A stretch of 64,000 nt of DNA, taken from positions 1 to 64,000 of the forward strand of contig KN805378.1 of NCBI GenBank assembly GCA_000818945.1, given 5' to 3'. This document shows positions 37,095-45,903 of the stretch, piece after piece. Both the position numbers and the translations under genes were made by a program. Below the pieces are notes generated by a model. The model did not search any database. It was not told the origin of the DNA and saw only the letters and a list, made by a program, of their open reading frames with translations. Numbering within the stretch: the stretch's first letter is position 1; the number at the start of each line of letters is the position of its first letter. This DNA comes from Schizochytrium sp. CCTCC M209059. Taxonomy: Eukaryota > Sar > Bigyra > Thraustochytrida > Thraustochytriidae.

Positions 37095-38435
37095 TGTGAT
37101 AAAATAGGAGGTAGCGTCTCTGCGTGGATGATGTCAATGTCTCAAATGTTAGTCTTTCTCTGTCTTGGCTTGGCTTGGCTTGGCTTGGCGTGCATGGCCT
37201 CGCCAGAGCACACGTGCCGATACAGCAATCTAGCTCGTCATCGCTGCCTCTCTCCTCTTCCACCCCAGTGCGACCGGGCCGACCACCTCGGCCGCCTCGG
37301 CTTTTCTCGCCTCATCTCATTCCACGCGCACGCAGACCGGCACGCCCGCGAGCTCACAGACCACGCGTCGCGTCGCGTCGCGCCTGCGCTCCTTCGTCCA
37401 TCCATCCATCCATCCATTCGTCCACCATCTCGCGTTCGCGCAGCGGCTTCCCGCTTCCTCGCGGCGCCTGCCTCCGCGCTGCGCGTCCTCCCGCGCGCCG
37501 CGCGCCGCCTCGCCTCGCCTCCCTCCCTCCCGCGCTCCCCGCCCGCGCTCCGCCGCGCCGCGCGCTCGCTCGCACGTACCCGCTGTCGGCGCTGGCTCAG
37601 ACCCAATGAATTCTGGTGGCCGCCGCTCCCTGTCTCTCTCTCTCTCCCTCCCGCTCCGCCTCTGCTTGGCCCGCCTCCGCTCCGCTCTCCCCTCTCCCCG
37701 CCCGCCTGCCCCTCGCCGCGCGCTTTTGCGACCGCTGCGGGCGCAAACCGCCCCGCGCCCGGCGCGGCCACCCGCGCGCCGGCCTATCCCGGCCAGGGTT
37801 AGGGTTTTGGAGGCGCGGGGAGCAGAGGGCCCATGGGCCGCATAGGGAGCGGACGCGCCGCGCCGCGCACGGGTTCGCCGTCGAGGGGGAGAGAGAAGGA
37901 GAGGGGGAGGGTTCGCCGTCGAGGGGGAGGGAGGGGGGAAAAGCGGGGTGAAGGGAAGGGGTGGAGGGGGGCGGCAAGTGGGGTATAGGGGGCGCTACAG
38001 TGGAGAAAAGGGTGCAGAAAGGGCGGGATAGGGGATATAGGCAACTTGTAGAGCACACAGCGACGGGACGAGGACGAGAGAAGGTCGTCATCAGCTTCTT
38101 CGAAGGCAGACGACGAGTCTTTGCGCGTACGCATCGGGGGCTAGGACCAGGGCCTGAGGCCGCGCAGGCGACCAGGTAGTTGAGGCAGAAAGCGCCCACG
38201 TAAAGAAGGCACTGCACTGCACTGCTGCACTGCACGAAGCGTGCTCACGAGGCGAGGCGCCGGGAAAGGGCTAGCGTGTCCGCGCGAGCGCTAACGTCGA
38301 CGAAAGATACGCTGCAACGACTGCTCTTCCGCCCGCCCGACCGACCGGCCGTACCGACCGAGTGCGCACGCGCACACGCACGTGAATTGAACTGTGTCCT
38401 GCCAGCCTGCCCTGCAAGAGCACAACACGGTCGCG
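37095..38435. promoter_or_regulatory. CpG-rich divergent promoter region of RPL17 and SEH1
   Basis: A 1.3-kb head-to-head spacer with an extreme composition switch. It is C/CT-rich on the plus strand at 37240-37740 and G-rich at 37800-38000. It includes a TTGGC tract at 37166-37190, a direct repeat of a 21-base G-rich unit at 37871 and 37909, a GGCAAGTGGGGTAT element at 37972, and a CTGCA/CACTG repeat near 38208-38236. Open frames here are composition artefacts. Confidence 0.5.
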
Positions 38436-39464
38436 ATGCAGCAGGTGAACACGTTCGCGAATAATCATGAAGATTTCATGCACGACGTCGCATATGATCA
38501 TTACGGCACGCGGCTAGCCACGTGTAGCTCGGATCACAAGATCAAAGTATGGAGCGAGACCGCGTCTGGGAGCTGGCAGTGCGACGCAGAGCTCCCAGGC
38601 CATCGCGGCGCAGTCTGGAAACTTGCCTGGGCCCATCCCGAATTCGGCCAAGTTCTCGCGTCGTGCTCGTTCGATCAGCAAATTATCATTTGGGAAGAAC
38701 TCGATGCGCCTCCCAAGCGCAAGGAAGCTAATTCGGGCGAGGATGCTGCCGGCACAGGCACTGGGGCTAGCGCGGGTCAGGCAGCCGCAGAATCGAATTG
38801 GAAACAGCTCGCAAAACTCAAAGGAGACGGTCGCGAATCCGTCAATGACATGCAGTTCGCACCGAGACACTTTGGCCTCTGCCTTGCCACATGCTCCACG
38901 GATGGCTTCGTGCGTCTGTACACGGCTGAGGACGTCATGAACCTCGAGACATGGTCCATGAGCGAAAAGTTCAATGCAAGCTCGGAAAAGGTGCGCGGCA
39001 GCGACATAGTCACGGATACCACGAGCATTTCTTGGAACCAATCTCGTTTTGATCAGCAAATGCTCGTAGTCGGAAACACAAACCGTATCGCTGTCTGGGC
39101 CCGCAGCAACTCGACACGCGGCTGGGAAATGCTCCAGGAGGTCGAGTCGGCAAGCGGCAGCAGCGGCGCAATCAACGACGTGTCTTGGGCGCCTAATCTG
39201 GGTCGTAGTTACCATCTTATTGCCGCCGCACGTTCTAACTGCAAAACTGTCGAAATTTGGAAACTGGTGTGGAACCCAGAAACCTCAAAGTACGATACCT
39301 TTACGAAAGAAGCGGACCTAGATACCAAGAGTGAGGCGTGGCGTTGCGAGTGGAATGTCACCGGCACAGTCTTGGCGACCTCGGGAGATGACGGTGTCAT
39401 TCGTCTTTGGCGCAAGAATTTTGCTAATTCTTGGGATCTCGTTGCAAAAGAGTCGCTCAAGTGA
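38436..39464 (+). CDS. SEH1: Nucleoporin / GATOR2 subunit SEH1 (WD40)
   Basis: A 342-residue WD40 propeller homologous to SEH1, shared by the nuclear pore Y-complex and the SEA/GATOR2 complex that regulates TORC1. Diagnostic blocks are HDVAYDHYGTRLATCSSDHK, WKLAWAHPEFGQVLASCSFD, FAPRHFGLCLATCSTDG, EDVMNLETWS, SWAPNLGRSYH and WNVTGTVLATSGDDG. These distinguish it from SEC13. A Gly/Ala-rich loop is inserted at about residues 90-115. The ATG at 38436 is the first in frame; upstream of it the frame has only a GTG. Length matches other SEH1 proteins (about 350). One uninterrupted exon. Confidence 0.93.
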   Translation: MQQVNTFANNHEDFMHDVAYDHYGTRLATCSSDHKIKVWSETASGSWQCDAELPGHRGAVWKLAWAHPEFGQVLASCSFDQQIIIWEELDAPPKRKEANSGEDAAGTGTGASAGQAAAESNWKQLAKLKGDGRESVNDMQFAPRHFGLCLATCSTDGFVRLYTAEDVMNLETWSMSEKFNASSEKVRGSDIVTDTTSISWNQSRFDQQMLVVGNTNRIAVWARSNSTRGWEMLQEVESASGSSGAINDVSWAPNLGRSYHLIAAARSNCKTVEIWKLVWNPETSKYDTFTKEADLDTKSEAWRCEWNVTGTVLATSGDDGVIRLWRKNFANSWDLVAKESLK

Positions 39465-39994
39465 GTCCAAGTCAGAGACCACGATTCTGATCGTCAAAGG
39501 AAAGGTGGAATGGCTGGCTGGCTGGCTGGGTGACAAAGTAGCCGTCGCGATCGAGTGAACATGCTTTTCACACGCTCGCGGATATATTTAGCCCCAGGCG
39601 AGCTTTGTCACTGATGTCTGCCAACAATGTCTAATCATCGAAGCTTTATTATTTTCGTGTGAGACTCGAAACGTAATGAATTTGTAAATGTAGAAAAAAA
39701 AAAAGGACGCGTCACGAGTGAATCATCTTTTTACTTTTTTTTGCTTGTGTGCAATTGTGTGCAAGAGAGAAATCATTGGTCTAGATTTTTACGCGCAAAA
39801 TCCAGGGACAAAGACCTTCTTGAGACTAATAACAATGGGCCACGGTCACAGGTCACTCGCTACATGTTTACATAAGGGGTTTTCTTTTTTCTAGTCAATC
39901 GATCTCGTTTTCTGCAAGCATTTCAAGAGCTCAGCATTATACAATATCGTGGCGCAGGCTCCGCTGCAGCCAATATACGTTTTGGATCCCCTGA
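39465..39994. other. Tail-to-tail intergenic region
   Basis: Between the 3' ends of SEH1 and RPA12. It is AT-rich with A and T runs around 39690-39740, probably 3'UTR and polyadenylation sequence. Nothing else is supported. Confidence 0.45.
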
Positions 39995-40390
39995 TCAGTT
40001 GTTCTGGCTCCACGTGTGAGCACATTTCAGACAATCGTAAAACACGGTCTGACCTTCATCAACCGAGCGCAGCTGCATGGTGTAGAAGGTGGCCTTGCCG
40101 TGCCCGCATTTCGGGCACGTCTCGTCGACTTCGGCGCGTTGCTGTGTGGCTGTATCGAACCTGCCGTTGTCTGTCTGCAGACCATCGCGTTGGGCGATGA
40201 AGCGCTTGGCCCACTTGGGGTCTGTTTGGGCCTCTGCAAAGGTCCTGATTTTCAAGTTTCGGCTATCGAGGTCACCATAGCAGCACGTGCGACCGCAGCA
40301 CACGCATGTGACGGTATCTGAGTTGGGCGTCGCGAGCAGCGTACCGCAGCGGTCGCAAAAGCTCGTGCGCGTCGCGAGAGGGTCCGCCAT
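39995..40390 (-). CDS. RPA12: RNA polymerase I subunit RPA12
   Basis: A 131-residue subunit of RNA polymerase I with two zinc ribbons, involved in rRNA transcription and transcript cleavage. The N-terminal ribbon is CDRCG (about 12-16) with CVCCG (about 30-34). The C-terminal TFIIS-like ribbon is CPKCGHGKATFYTMQLRS followed by VDEGQTVFYDCLKC, including the acidic DE pair of the cleavage hairpin. RSxDEGQTVFY and the short total length identify RPA12 rather than RPB9 or TFIIS. The start ATG at 40390 gives MADPLATRTSFCDRC, close to the usual N-terminus. Confidence 0.92.
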   Translation of the reverse strand: MADPLATRTSFCDRCGTLLATPNSDTVTCVCCGRTCCYGDLDSRNLKIRTFAEAQTDPKWAKRFIAQRDGLQTDNGRFDTATQQRAEVDETCPKCGHGKATFYTMQLRSVDEGQTVFYDCLKCAHTWSQNN

Positions 40391-41286
40391 CTTTCTGCAC
40401 GGCTGCTAACACCCGCCAGCCAGCAAGCCAGCCAGCCAGACAGACAGACAGCCACGAGATGAGCCAAAAGAACGAAGAGCCCAGCCTCTCGTCCCCGAGG
40501 ATTGTGCTGCGTTCGCCGCGCTCAAGCAACTGCAATTGCGCGCGTGGCGGTCCTCCCTCGCTGCCCTGCTGCTCTTGCTGCTGGTTCTGTGTCGCGCCGT
40601 GGCCACACAGCCTCGTCACGGCTGCCTGCTTATGCGCAAGCTCCCACGGACTAGAACCCGCCTTTCCCGCCCCTTCTCCGGATCGTCACACAACCCCCGT
40701 CTCATATACAATGGACTCCCCCCATGCTATACTTTCCCCTAGGTATTCCTCAGAAGCCCCTAGCCCGAGTGAGTGCGGCTCTCGCCCTTCTTTCACAGGC
40801 TTCACGGCCAGTCATTTGCTCCACTTGCTACGCGCGTATAATCCACTTGCGCAAATCCATTCTCCATTTACAGCCGCAGTGGTGGAGGCCCCGCGCGCAA
40901 CGCTCTCTTTCGTCTCGCAAGAACCCGCCGCGCATCATGGCATTGGCGGCGCTCTCTGCCCGATCCCGCCTGCCTCGGGCCCTCGTAGACTCGCGGAGAA
41001 CAGCACGGACCTCGACGAGAGTCAAGAGCAAAGGGTTCGTGGTCTCCTCTGCGCCGTTCACGCAGCGTCGCGGCGGGCGGCGCCGGTCTCGGGCTCGCGC
41101 GTGGCTCGCTCCCGGCGGGGCGGTCGTTAGATCCAGGCGGTGGCCACGAGGGGGTAGATTCCCGGCGGCGGCCGCAAATGTAGAATATCTCCGCGCAAGT
41201 GGAGAATGTGGCCGCCGAAAGTGGAGAATGCGCGCGGGCGCCGCGCCTCCCGGTGTCCACGTTACGCGGCGGGGTAAATAAAAGCC

Positions 41287-41466
41287 CGACTTGCGGCGCG
41301 CGATAGCCCATTGTACGCGGCGAAACTCTGCACTTGCGGCGCGGCGCCGCAAGAGCGGCCGATTCGTGGCGGCGGAGGCGGCGGCGGCGGCCGCGTGGGC
41401 GGCGCGGCCGCAAGTGGGGAATGTCGCGATAGCCCACTTGCGGCGCCGCGCCGCAAGTGCGCTATC
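41287..41466. repeat. Cluster of inverted CACTTGCGGC/GCCGCAAGTG elements
   Basis: Short palindromic units recur: CTTGCGGCGCGCGATAGCCC near 41290, GCACTTGCGGCGCGGCGCCG near 41330, GCCGCAAGTGGGGAATG near 41407, and CCCACTTGCGGC with GCCGCAAGTGCGCTATC near 41433-41466. It runs directly into the N gap. Confidence 0.75.
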
Positions 41467-41490
41467 NNNNNNNNNNNNNNNNNNNNNNNN
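41467..41490. other. Assembly gap (run of N)
   Basis: 24 undetermined bases adjacent to the inverted-repeat cluster. True length is unknown, and the repeat is the likely cause. Confidence 0.99.
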
Positions 41491-41656
41491 CCGCCCGCCC
41501 GCCCGCGTCGCCGAGGAGCGCAGCTCGAGACCCTACACGTGGTCTCGACGCACGAAGCAAGGGTAAAGCCCGCAGAACGAACGAGCAAGGCACGCAGGCG
41601 CACTCGCCGCGAGCCAAGAATACATTCACGTAAACCTGTCTCTTGGAGAAAGGAAA

Positions 41657-44600
41657 ATGAGCGCTCCGCCCCAACAAGGACGCGGTCACCCCGCGCAGCA
41701 GCAGCAGCAGCAGCAGCAGCAGTCGCCGCAGATGCACCCCGGTATGATGGGTCAGCCCATGATGTACCCGGGCATGGGCCAGCCCAACCCCTATGGCATG
41801 ATGCCCGGCCGCCCCGGCTCCGCCAGCGACAACGCGAGCGTTGGTAGCGCCGGCAGCAACCCCGGACCCACGCCCGGCATGATGGCTTCCCCCGGTGGTG
41901 GACCCATGAACCAACAAATGGGTGGACGCCCGCCCATGTACCCGACCATGCCCATGGCCTACTACGGATACCCGTACATGCAAGGCGGCGCCGGCATGGG
42001 CATGCCCAACGGCATGCCGCAAGGTCCCAACAGCGTCTCCGGCTCCGACGATGGCTCCAACGTTAGCCCCAACGCCAGCCCTGGCATGGGCCCCATGTCG
42101 CAACCTTTCATGTACCCGCGCGGTCCGCAGTTCATGTATTACCCGCAGAGCGGCATGGGAGGCCCCGGCGTGGGCAACGCCCCGCCGCCGCACCTCCAGC
42201 AGCAGCAGCAGCAGCAGCAGCAATCCTCGGCTCCGCCCCCGCGCAAGGAGAAGAAAATCCTCGAGATTATTGACCCGAAAACTAAGAAGGCCGTCTTGCC
42301 CTCGCCCACGCACAAGGAGGCGTCTTCGGCGGCCTCAACCTCTTCTGCCTCCTCTGCAGCCGCCGCCGCGCCGGCCGCTGCGCCTGCCAGCAACGCCAGC
42401 TCCACCGCGGCCTCGGGACAGGCCTCGAACGGAAGCGGTGCAGCGGCCGCGGCCCCCGCCCCGGCAGCCCCTGCCGCGAGCAAGCCCGGTCCCCGCAGCA
42501 ACATCATGCTCGAGGCCCTGCAGCGCAAGCTGCAACAAGAGGCTGCCGAGGCTGGCAACAGCGCCGAGGCCGATTCTGCCGCCGCCGCTGACCGCCAGCG
42601 CAAGGAGGCCGAGGCCAAGGCCCAGCTAGAGGAGCAGCAGCGCGTCGCCGACGAAAAGCGCAAAAAGCTCCAAGAGGACGAAGAGCGCGCCGAGAAGGAG
42701 CGCAAGGAGGCCGACCTTAAACGAAAGGCCGAACAGGCCGAGGAGGAGCGCAAGAAGCGCGAGCAGGAGCTTGTCCGCCAACAGGAAGTCGACGCCGCAG
42801 CCAAGGCCCGTGCGCTTGCCGAGGGAAGCACGCGTTCCACCCCCGCCGCAGGGAGCAGCAGTAGTAGTGCTAGTCAGTCTCCGTCCGCAGCTGCCGCTGC
42901 GGCGCCGGAGGTATCTGCCCCTGCGAACAACGCAGACGAGCAGACCGACAGCGCCCCCGCAGAGGTCACCCCGGTGCAGGTCAAGCGCAACGAGTCCGGC
43001 AAGATCATTTACGAGTACGCCGAGCTTATGGGCTTCAAGACCCGCTATCGCGATACCCCGCAGGAGCTCACTGCCATTGACTTTAAAATTGTCTCTGTGC
43101 GCCCTCCCCTGGCGCGCGGCGCCTCGGGTGGCATGGGCGGCAGCCGTCGCGGCTTTGACGGCGGCAACCCGCGTGAGCAGCGTCCGGGCGGCCCGCCCGG
43201 CGCCCAGTGGGGCCGGGGCGGCCCCGGCGCCGGTCCCGGTGGTCCTCGTGGCGCCCCGCGCGGCCCGCCTCTCGGACCCGGTGGACGGCCTCTGCCGCCG
43301 CCGCCCAACGCTGGCATGCGCGTTGCGCCGCTCAAGACCTCCGAGAAGGGCTGGAAGGCCAAACCCGCAGGCAGTGAACTCGAGGCCACCATCAAGAAGG
43401 TGAACGGTATTCTCAACAAGCTCACCCTGGAAAAGTTCGACCGTCTCTCGAAGCAGATGCTCGAAATTCCCATGAAGAGCGTGAAAATGCTCAAGGAGAC
43501 CATGGCTGCCATCTTCGACAAGGCTCTTTCCGAGTCCAAATTCGGCGAGCTCTACGCGGACCTGTGCAGGGTCATCGTCGAGAGCAAGGGCAAAAATCAC
43601 CAGTGGGACTTTGTAGAGACCAAGGAGAGGGATGGAAAGTACTATTTTACCGCGTCTGACGACGAGGACGAGCCCGATGAGACTCGCCTTGTGGGTCCCT
43701 ACGATTCCGAGGAGAAGGCGCTCGAAATGGCGGCCAAGATGACCGACTTTAAGCGCATCCTTCTTAACAAGTGTCAGGAAGAGTTCGAAAAGGAGACCCA
43801 GATTCAAGAATCCGAGGCCCTTGTGGAGGAGATGAAGAACCTCTACATGAACGAGACCGATAAGGCCAAAAAGGCAGAGGCGCAGATCAAGTATTCCGAT
43901 GCCAAGTACGAGTCGCTCAAGATCAAGCGAAAGGTGCTTGGTAACATTCAATTCATTGGCGAGCTCTTCAAAAAGAAGATTCTCACCGAAAAGGTCATGC
44001 ACTCGTGCATTATCAAGATCCTCAACCCCAAGCAGGAGATTCCCGAGGAGGAAGACCTCGAATGTCTCTGCCGTCTTCTCACCACAATTGGCAGCACGCT
44101 CGACTCGAGTCCTGTCCCGCGTACGAAGCAGCTCGTCGACGAGTACTTTGCCAAGCTGCGTCGTATTGCCGGCAACAAGGATCTCGACGCGCGTTACCGC
44201 TTCATGATTATGGATGTTATTGAGCTCCGCGAGAACAAGTGGCAAGCTCGTCGCGAGGAACTCAAGGCCAAGAAGATTGAAGATGTCCACAAGGACGCGG
44301 CACGTGAGGAGCAAGAAAAGGCTCGTCAGACCGCACGTGGCGGTGGCGCCCGCGGCGCGCCACCTGCTCGCGGCGGTGGCTCGTTCGGCCGCGACCGCGG
44401 ATCCGCGCGTGGCAACTTTTCTAACGCTGCCAGCAATGGCCCTATGATTCAGCAGGTCGCGAAGGGTTCCGCGATGGGCTCCTCGCAGGGATACAAGATT
44501 GGTGGCGGTGGCGGCGGCGGTGCTGCCAAGGTTGGTGGCGCTCGTCCTGCCGGCGGCGCCGCTCTCGGTGGCGGCGGCGGCCTTCGCGCCGGTGCTGGCT

Positions 44601-45376
44601 CCATGCGCCCGGGTGGCGCGGCCGGGTCCTTTCGCCCTGGCGCCAGCGCTGGTGCTGGGTTGCAAAAGCCTCCTGCTTTGGGTGGCGCGGGTCGCGCCAG
44701 CGGTCGCTTTGCTCCTGGTCGCATGGGCGGCTCTGGCCCTTTGCGCCCCGGCGCTGGCGGCCAGGGCGCCCCTGCGGGCCAGTCCGCCCAGCCTGCCAAG
44801 CGCAAGGTTCCTGCCATCGATACAGAGACCATGGAAAACAAGGTTCGCGGTGCTCTCGAGGAGTACGTGCACCTGAACATGACCTCCGAGCTTTCGGAGT
44901 CCTTCAAGGAGCTCATCCCTCAGGTCGAGTCCGAGGAGGAACTCAAGCTTTTCACCATCAAGCAGGCTTGCTATATGATCGTCGAGAAGAAGGACGCAGA
45001 GCGTCGTCACATCCCGGACGCTCTCGTGCACCTCAACAAGGAAATGTCGTTTCTCACGCACGACGACTTTGTCGCTGGCCTTGACGCTCGCTTCGAGTTC
45101 ATGGCTGATGAGAGCATGGATAGTCCACTCTGTGTCCAGCACTACGGTACCCTTTTGGCGCACCTCTTTGTTGAGGACGTGCTCAAGCTCGCCGACTTCC
45201 CTGCTTTTACCGAGAAGATGAAGGAGGAGTCCAACCATATTATTGGCATGCTCTTCAAGAAAACTATTGCGGCACTCAAGGAACACGAAAAGGGCCCCAA
45301 GGTACTCGAGGAGCAAAAAGATTCTATTCCCAAGGACTTTGTCTCCGAGTATAAGCTTGAGGAGACTCTCGCCTGA
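41657..45376 (+). CDS. eIF4G: Translation initiation factor eIF4G
   Basis: A 1239-residue scaffold of the cap-binding eIF4F complex. The N-terminus is Gln/Met/Pro/Gly-rich with CAG runs, then Ala/Ser-rich, then a charged Glu/Lys helix (about 305-375). YEYAELM at residue 452 fits the YxxxxL-hydrophobic eIF4E-binding motif. An Arg/Gly/Pro-rich segment (about 485-555) precedes the MIF4G domain (about 574-885; EATIKKVNGILNKLT, KYESLKIKRKVLGNIQFIGE), which binds eIF4A. A long Gly/Arg/Ala-rich linker (about 895-1045) leads to an MA3 domain (about 1054-1200; VRGALEEYVHLN, FTIKQACYMIVEKK). The protein ends soon after MA3, without the third W2 HEAT domain of vertebrate eIF4G. Start ATG at 41657 follows an AAAATG context. 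The window's N gap lies 167 bases upstream, in noncoding DNA. Confidence 0.93.
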   Translation: MSAPPQQGRGHPAQQQQQQQQQSPQMHPGMMGQPMMYPGMGQPNPYGMMPGRPGSASDNASVGSAGSNPGPTPGMMASPGGGPMNQQMGGRPPMYPTMPMAYYGYPYMQGGAGMGMPNGMPQGPNSVSGSDDGSNVSPNASPGMGPMSQPFMYPRGPQFMYYPQSGMGGPGVGNAPPPHLQQQQQQQQQSSAPPPRKEKKILEIIDPKTKKAVLPSPTHKEASSAASTSSASSAAAAAPAAAPASNASSTAASGQASNGSGAAAAAPAPAAPAASKPGPRSNIMLEALQRKLQQEAAEAGNSAEADSAAAADRQRKEAEAKAQLEEQQRVADEKRKKLQEDEERAEKERKEADLKRKAEQAEEERKKREQELVRQQEVDAAAKARALAEGSTRSTPAAGSSSSSASQSPSAAAAAAPEVSAPANNADEQTDSAPAEVTPVQVKRNESGKIIYEYAELMGFKTRYRDTPQELTAIDFKIVSVRPPLARGASGGMGGSRRGFDGGNPREQRPGGPPGAQWGRGGPGAGPGGPRGAPRGPPLGPGGRPLPPPPNAGMRVAPLKTSEKGWKAKPAGSELEATIKKVNGILNKLTLEKFDRLSKQMLEIPMKSVKMLKETMAAIFDKALSESKFGELYADLCRVIVESKGKNHQWDFVETKERDGKYYFTASDDEDEPDETRLVGPYDSEEKALEMAAKMTDFKRILLNKCQEEFEKETQIQESEALVEEMKNLYMNETDKAKKAEAQIKYSDAKYESLKIKRKVLGNIQFIGELFKKKILTEKVMHSCIIKILNPKQEIPEEEDLECLCRLLTTIGSTLDSSPVPRTKQLVDEYFAKLRRIAGNKDLDARYRFMIMDVIELRENKWQARREELKAKKIEDVHKDAAREEQEKARQTARGGGARGAPPARGGGSFGRDRGSARGNFSNAASNGPMIQQVAKGSAMGSSQGYKIGGGGGGGAAKVGGARPAGGAALGGGGGLRAGAGSMRPGGAAGSFRPGASAGAGLQKPPALGGAGRASGRFAPGRMGGSGPLRPGAGGQGAPAGQSAQPAKRKVPAIDTETMENKVRGALEEYVHLNMTSELSESFKELIPQVESEEELKLFTIKQACYMIVEKKDAERRHIPDALVHLNKEMSFLTHDDFVAGLDARFEFMADESMDSPLCVQHYGTLLAHLFVEDVLKLADFPAFTEKMKEESNHIIGMLFKKTIAALKEHEKGPKVLEEQKDSIPKDFVSEYKLEETLA
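41696..41722 (+). repeat. (CAG)n in eIF4G
   Basis: Nine consecutive CAG codons near the N-terminus encode poly-Gln. A second run lies at about 42197-42221 in the same gene. Confidence 0.9.
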
Positions 45377-45903
45377 TTATGCATGCTTCGAGGTTTCTCT
45401 GCCCAAGCTGTTTTGCATGCACCCTAACGCCTTACTTACCAGCACAGCAAACCGCTCTTTAACAAACATTTCACCTAAAAGTAAACGCCGCATGAATGGC
45501 CAACGACTCGTTTTCTTTGCTTGAAGTAGACCGCTCAGGTCAAGGCTTGCCCACTTTCTTGGCGATGGGCCTAGCTAGTTTTCGCCTCATTCTTGCGCTG
45601 CGCAAGGTCCTTGCCTCTCTTCAGAAATCAACAAACAACCGCCTTGTCTTCGATGAGTCAAATTGGATTTTCTATCGCCTCAAAAGCGACCAGGATCGAT
45701 TCCGTATTGCACTCTGCTAAACGTTGGCTGCAGACAAGGCTTGCAATCCAGCAGAGAACTCGCATCTGCGCGGCAAGCATCGCTCTACCGAACTTCGCCG
45801 GCGCACCAACCACATTGATAGAATTTCCTTCAGAAAAATGGCCATCTCGAACAGAAGAGGATGGCAATTTCGAACAGAGATAAACGGGTGGTACGCTTCT
45901 TAT
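45377..45903. other. Tail-to-tail intergenic region
   Basis: Between eIF4G and the ARMH3-like gene. Two short plus-strand frames (45496-45720 and 45724-45924) have no recognisable similarity. I see nothing else. Confidence 0.4.

Larger units (their letters stand above)
40391..41656. promoter_or_regulatory. Divergent, repeat-rich upstream region of RPA12 and eIF4G
   Basis: A 1.27-kb head-to-head spacer with an assembly gap. It contains several CCACTTGCG/CGCAAGTGG elements: near 40820 and 40843 pointing toward RPA12; 41192-41226 pointing toward eIF4G; and 41287-41466 as overlapping direct and inverted copies. Flanking TGGAGAATG or GCTATC strings accompany them. Several open frames cross it but none resembles a protein. 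Confidence 0.5.

Noticed and set aside
36489..37802. 437-codon plus-strand frame opposite RPL17 and through its promoter
   Set aside because: It overlaps conserved RPL17 and then translates CT/CG-rich promoter DNA into Arg/Pro/Ser low complexity.
37793..37808. Telomere-like AGGGTTAGGGTTTTGG
   Set aside because: Fewer than two units of TTAGGG inside G-rich DNA; too short to claim an interstitial telomere.
42626..45316. 896-codon antisense frame across eIF4G
   Set aside because: Same GC-bias effect opposite conserved MIF4G and MA3 domains; composition is His/Leu/Val/Arg-rich without domain structure.
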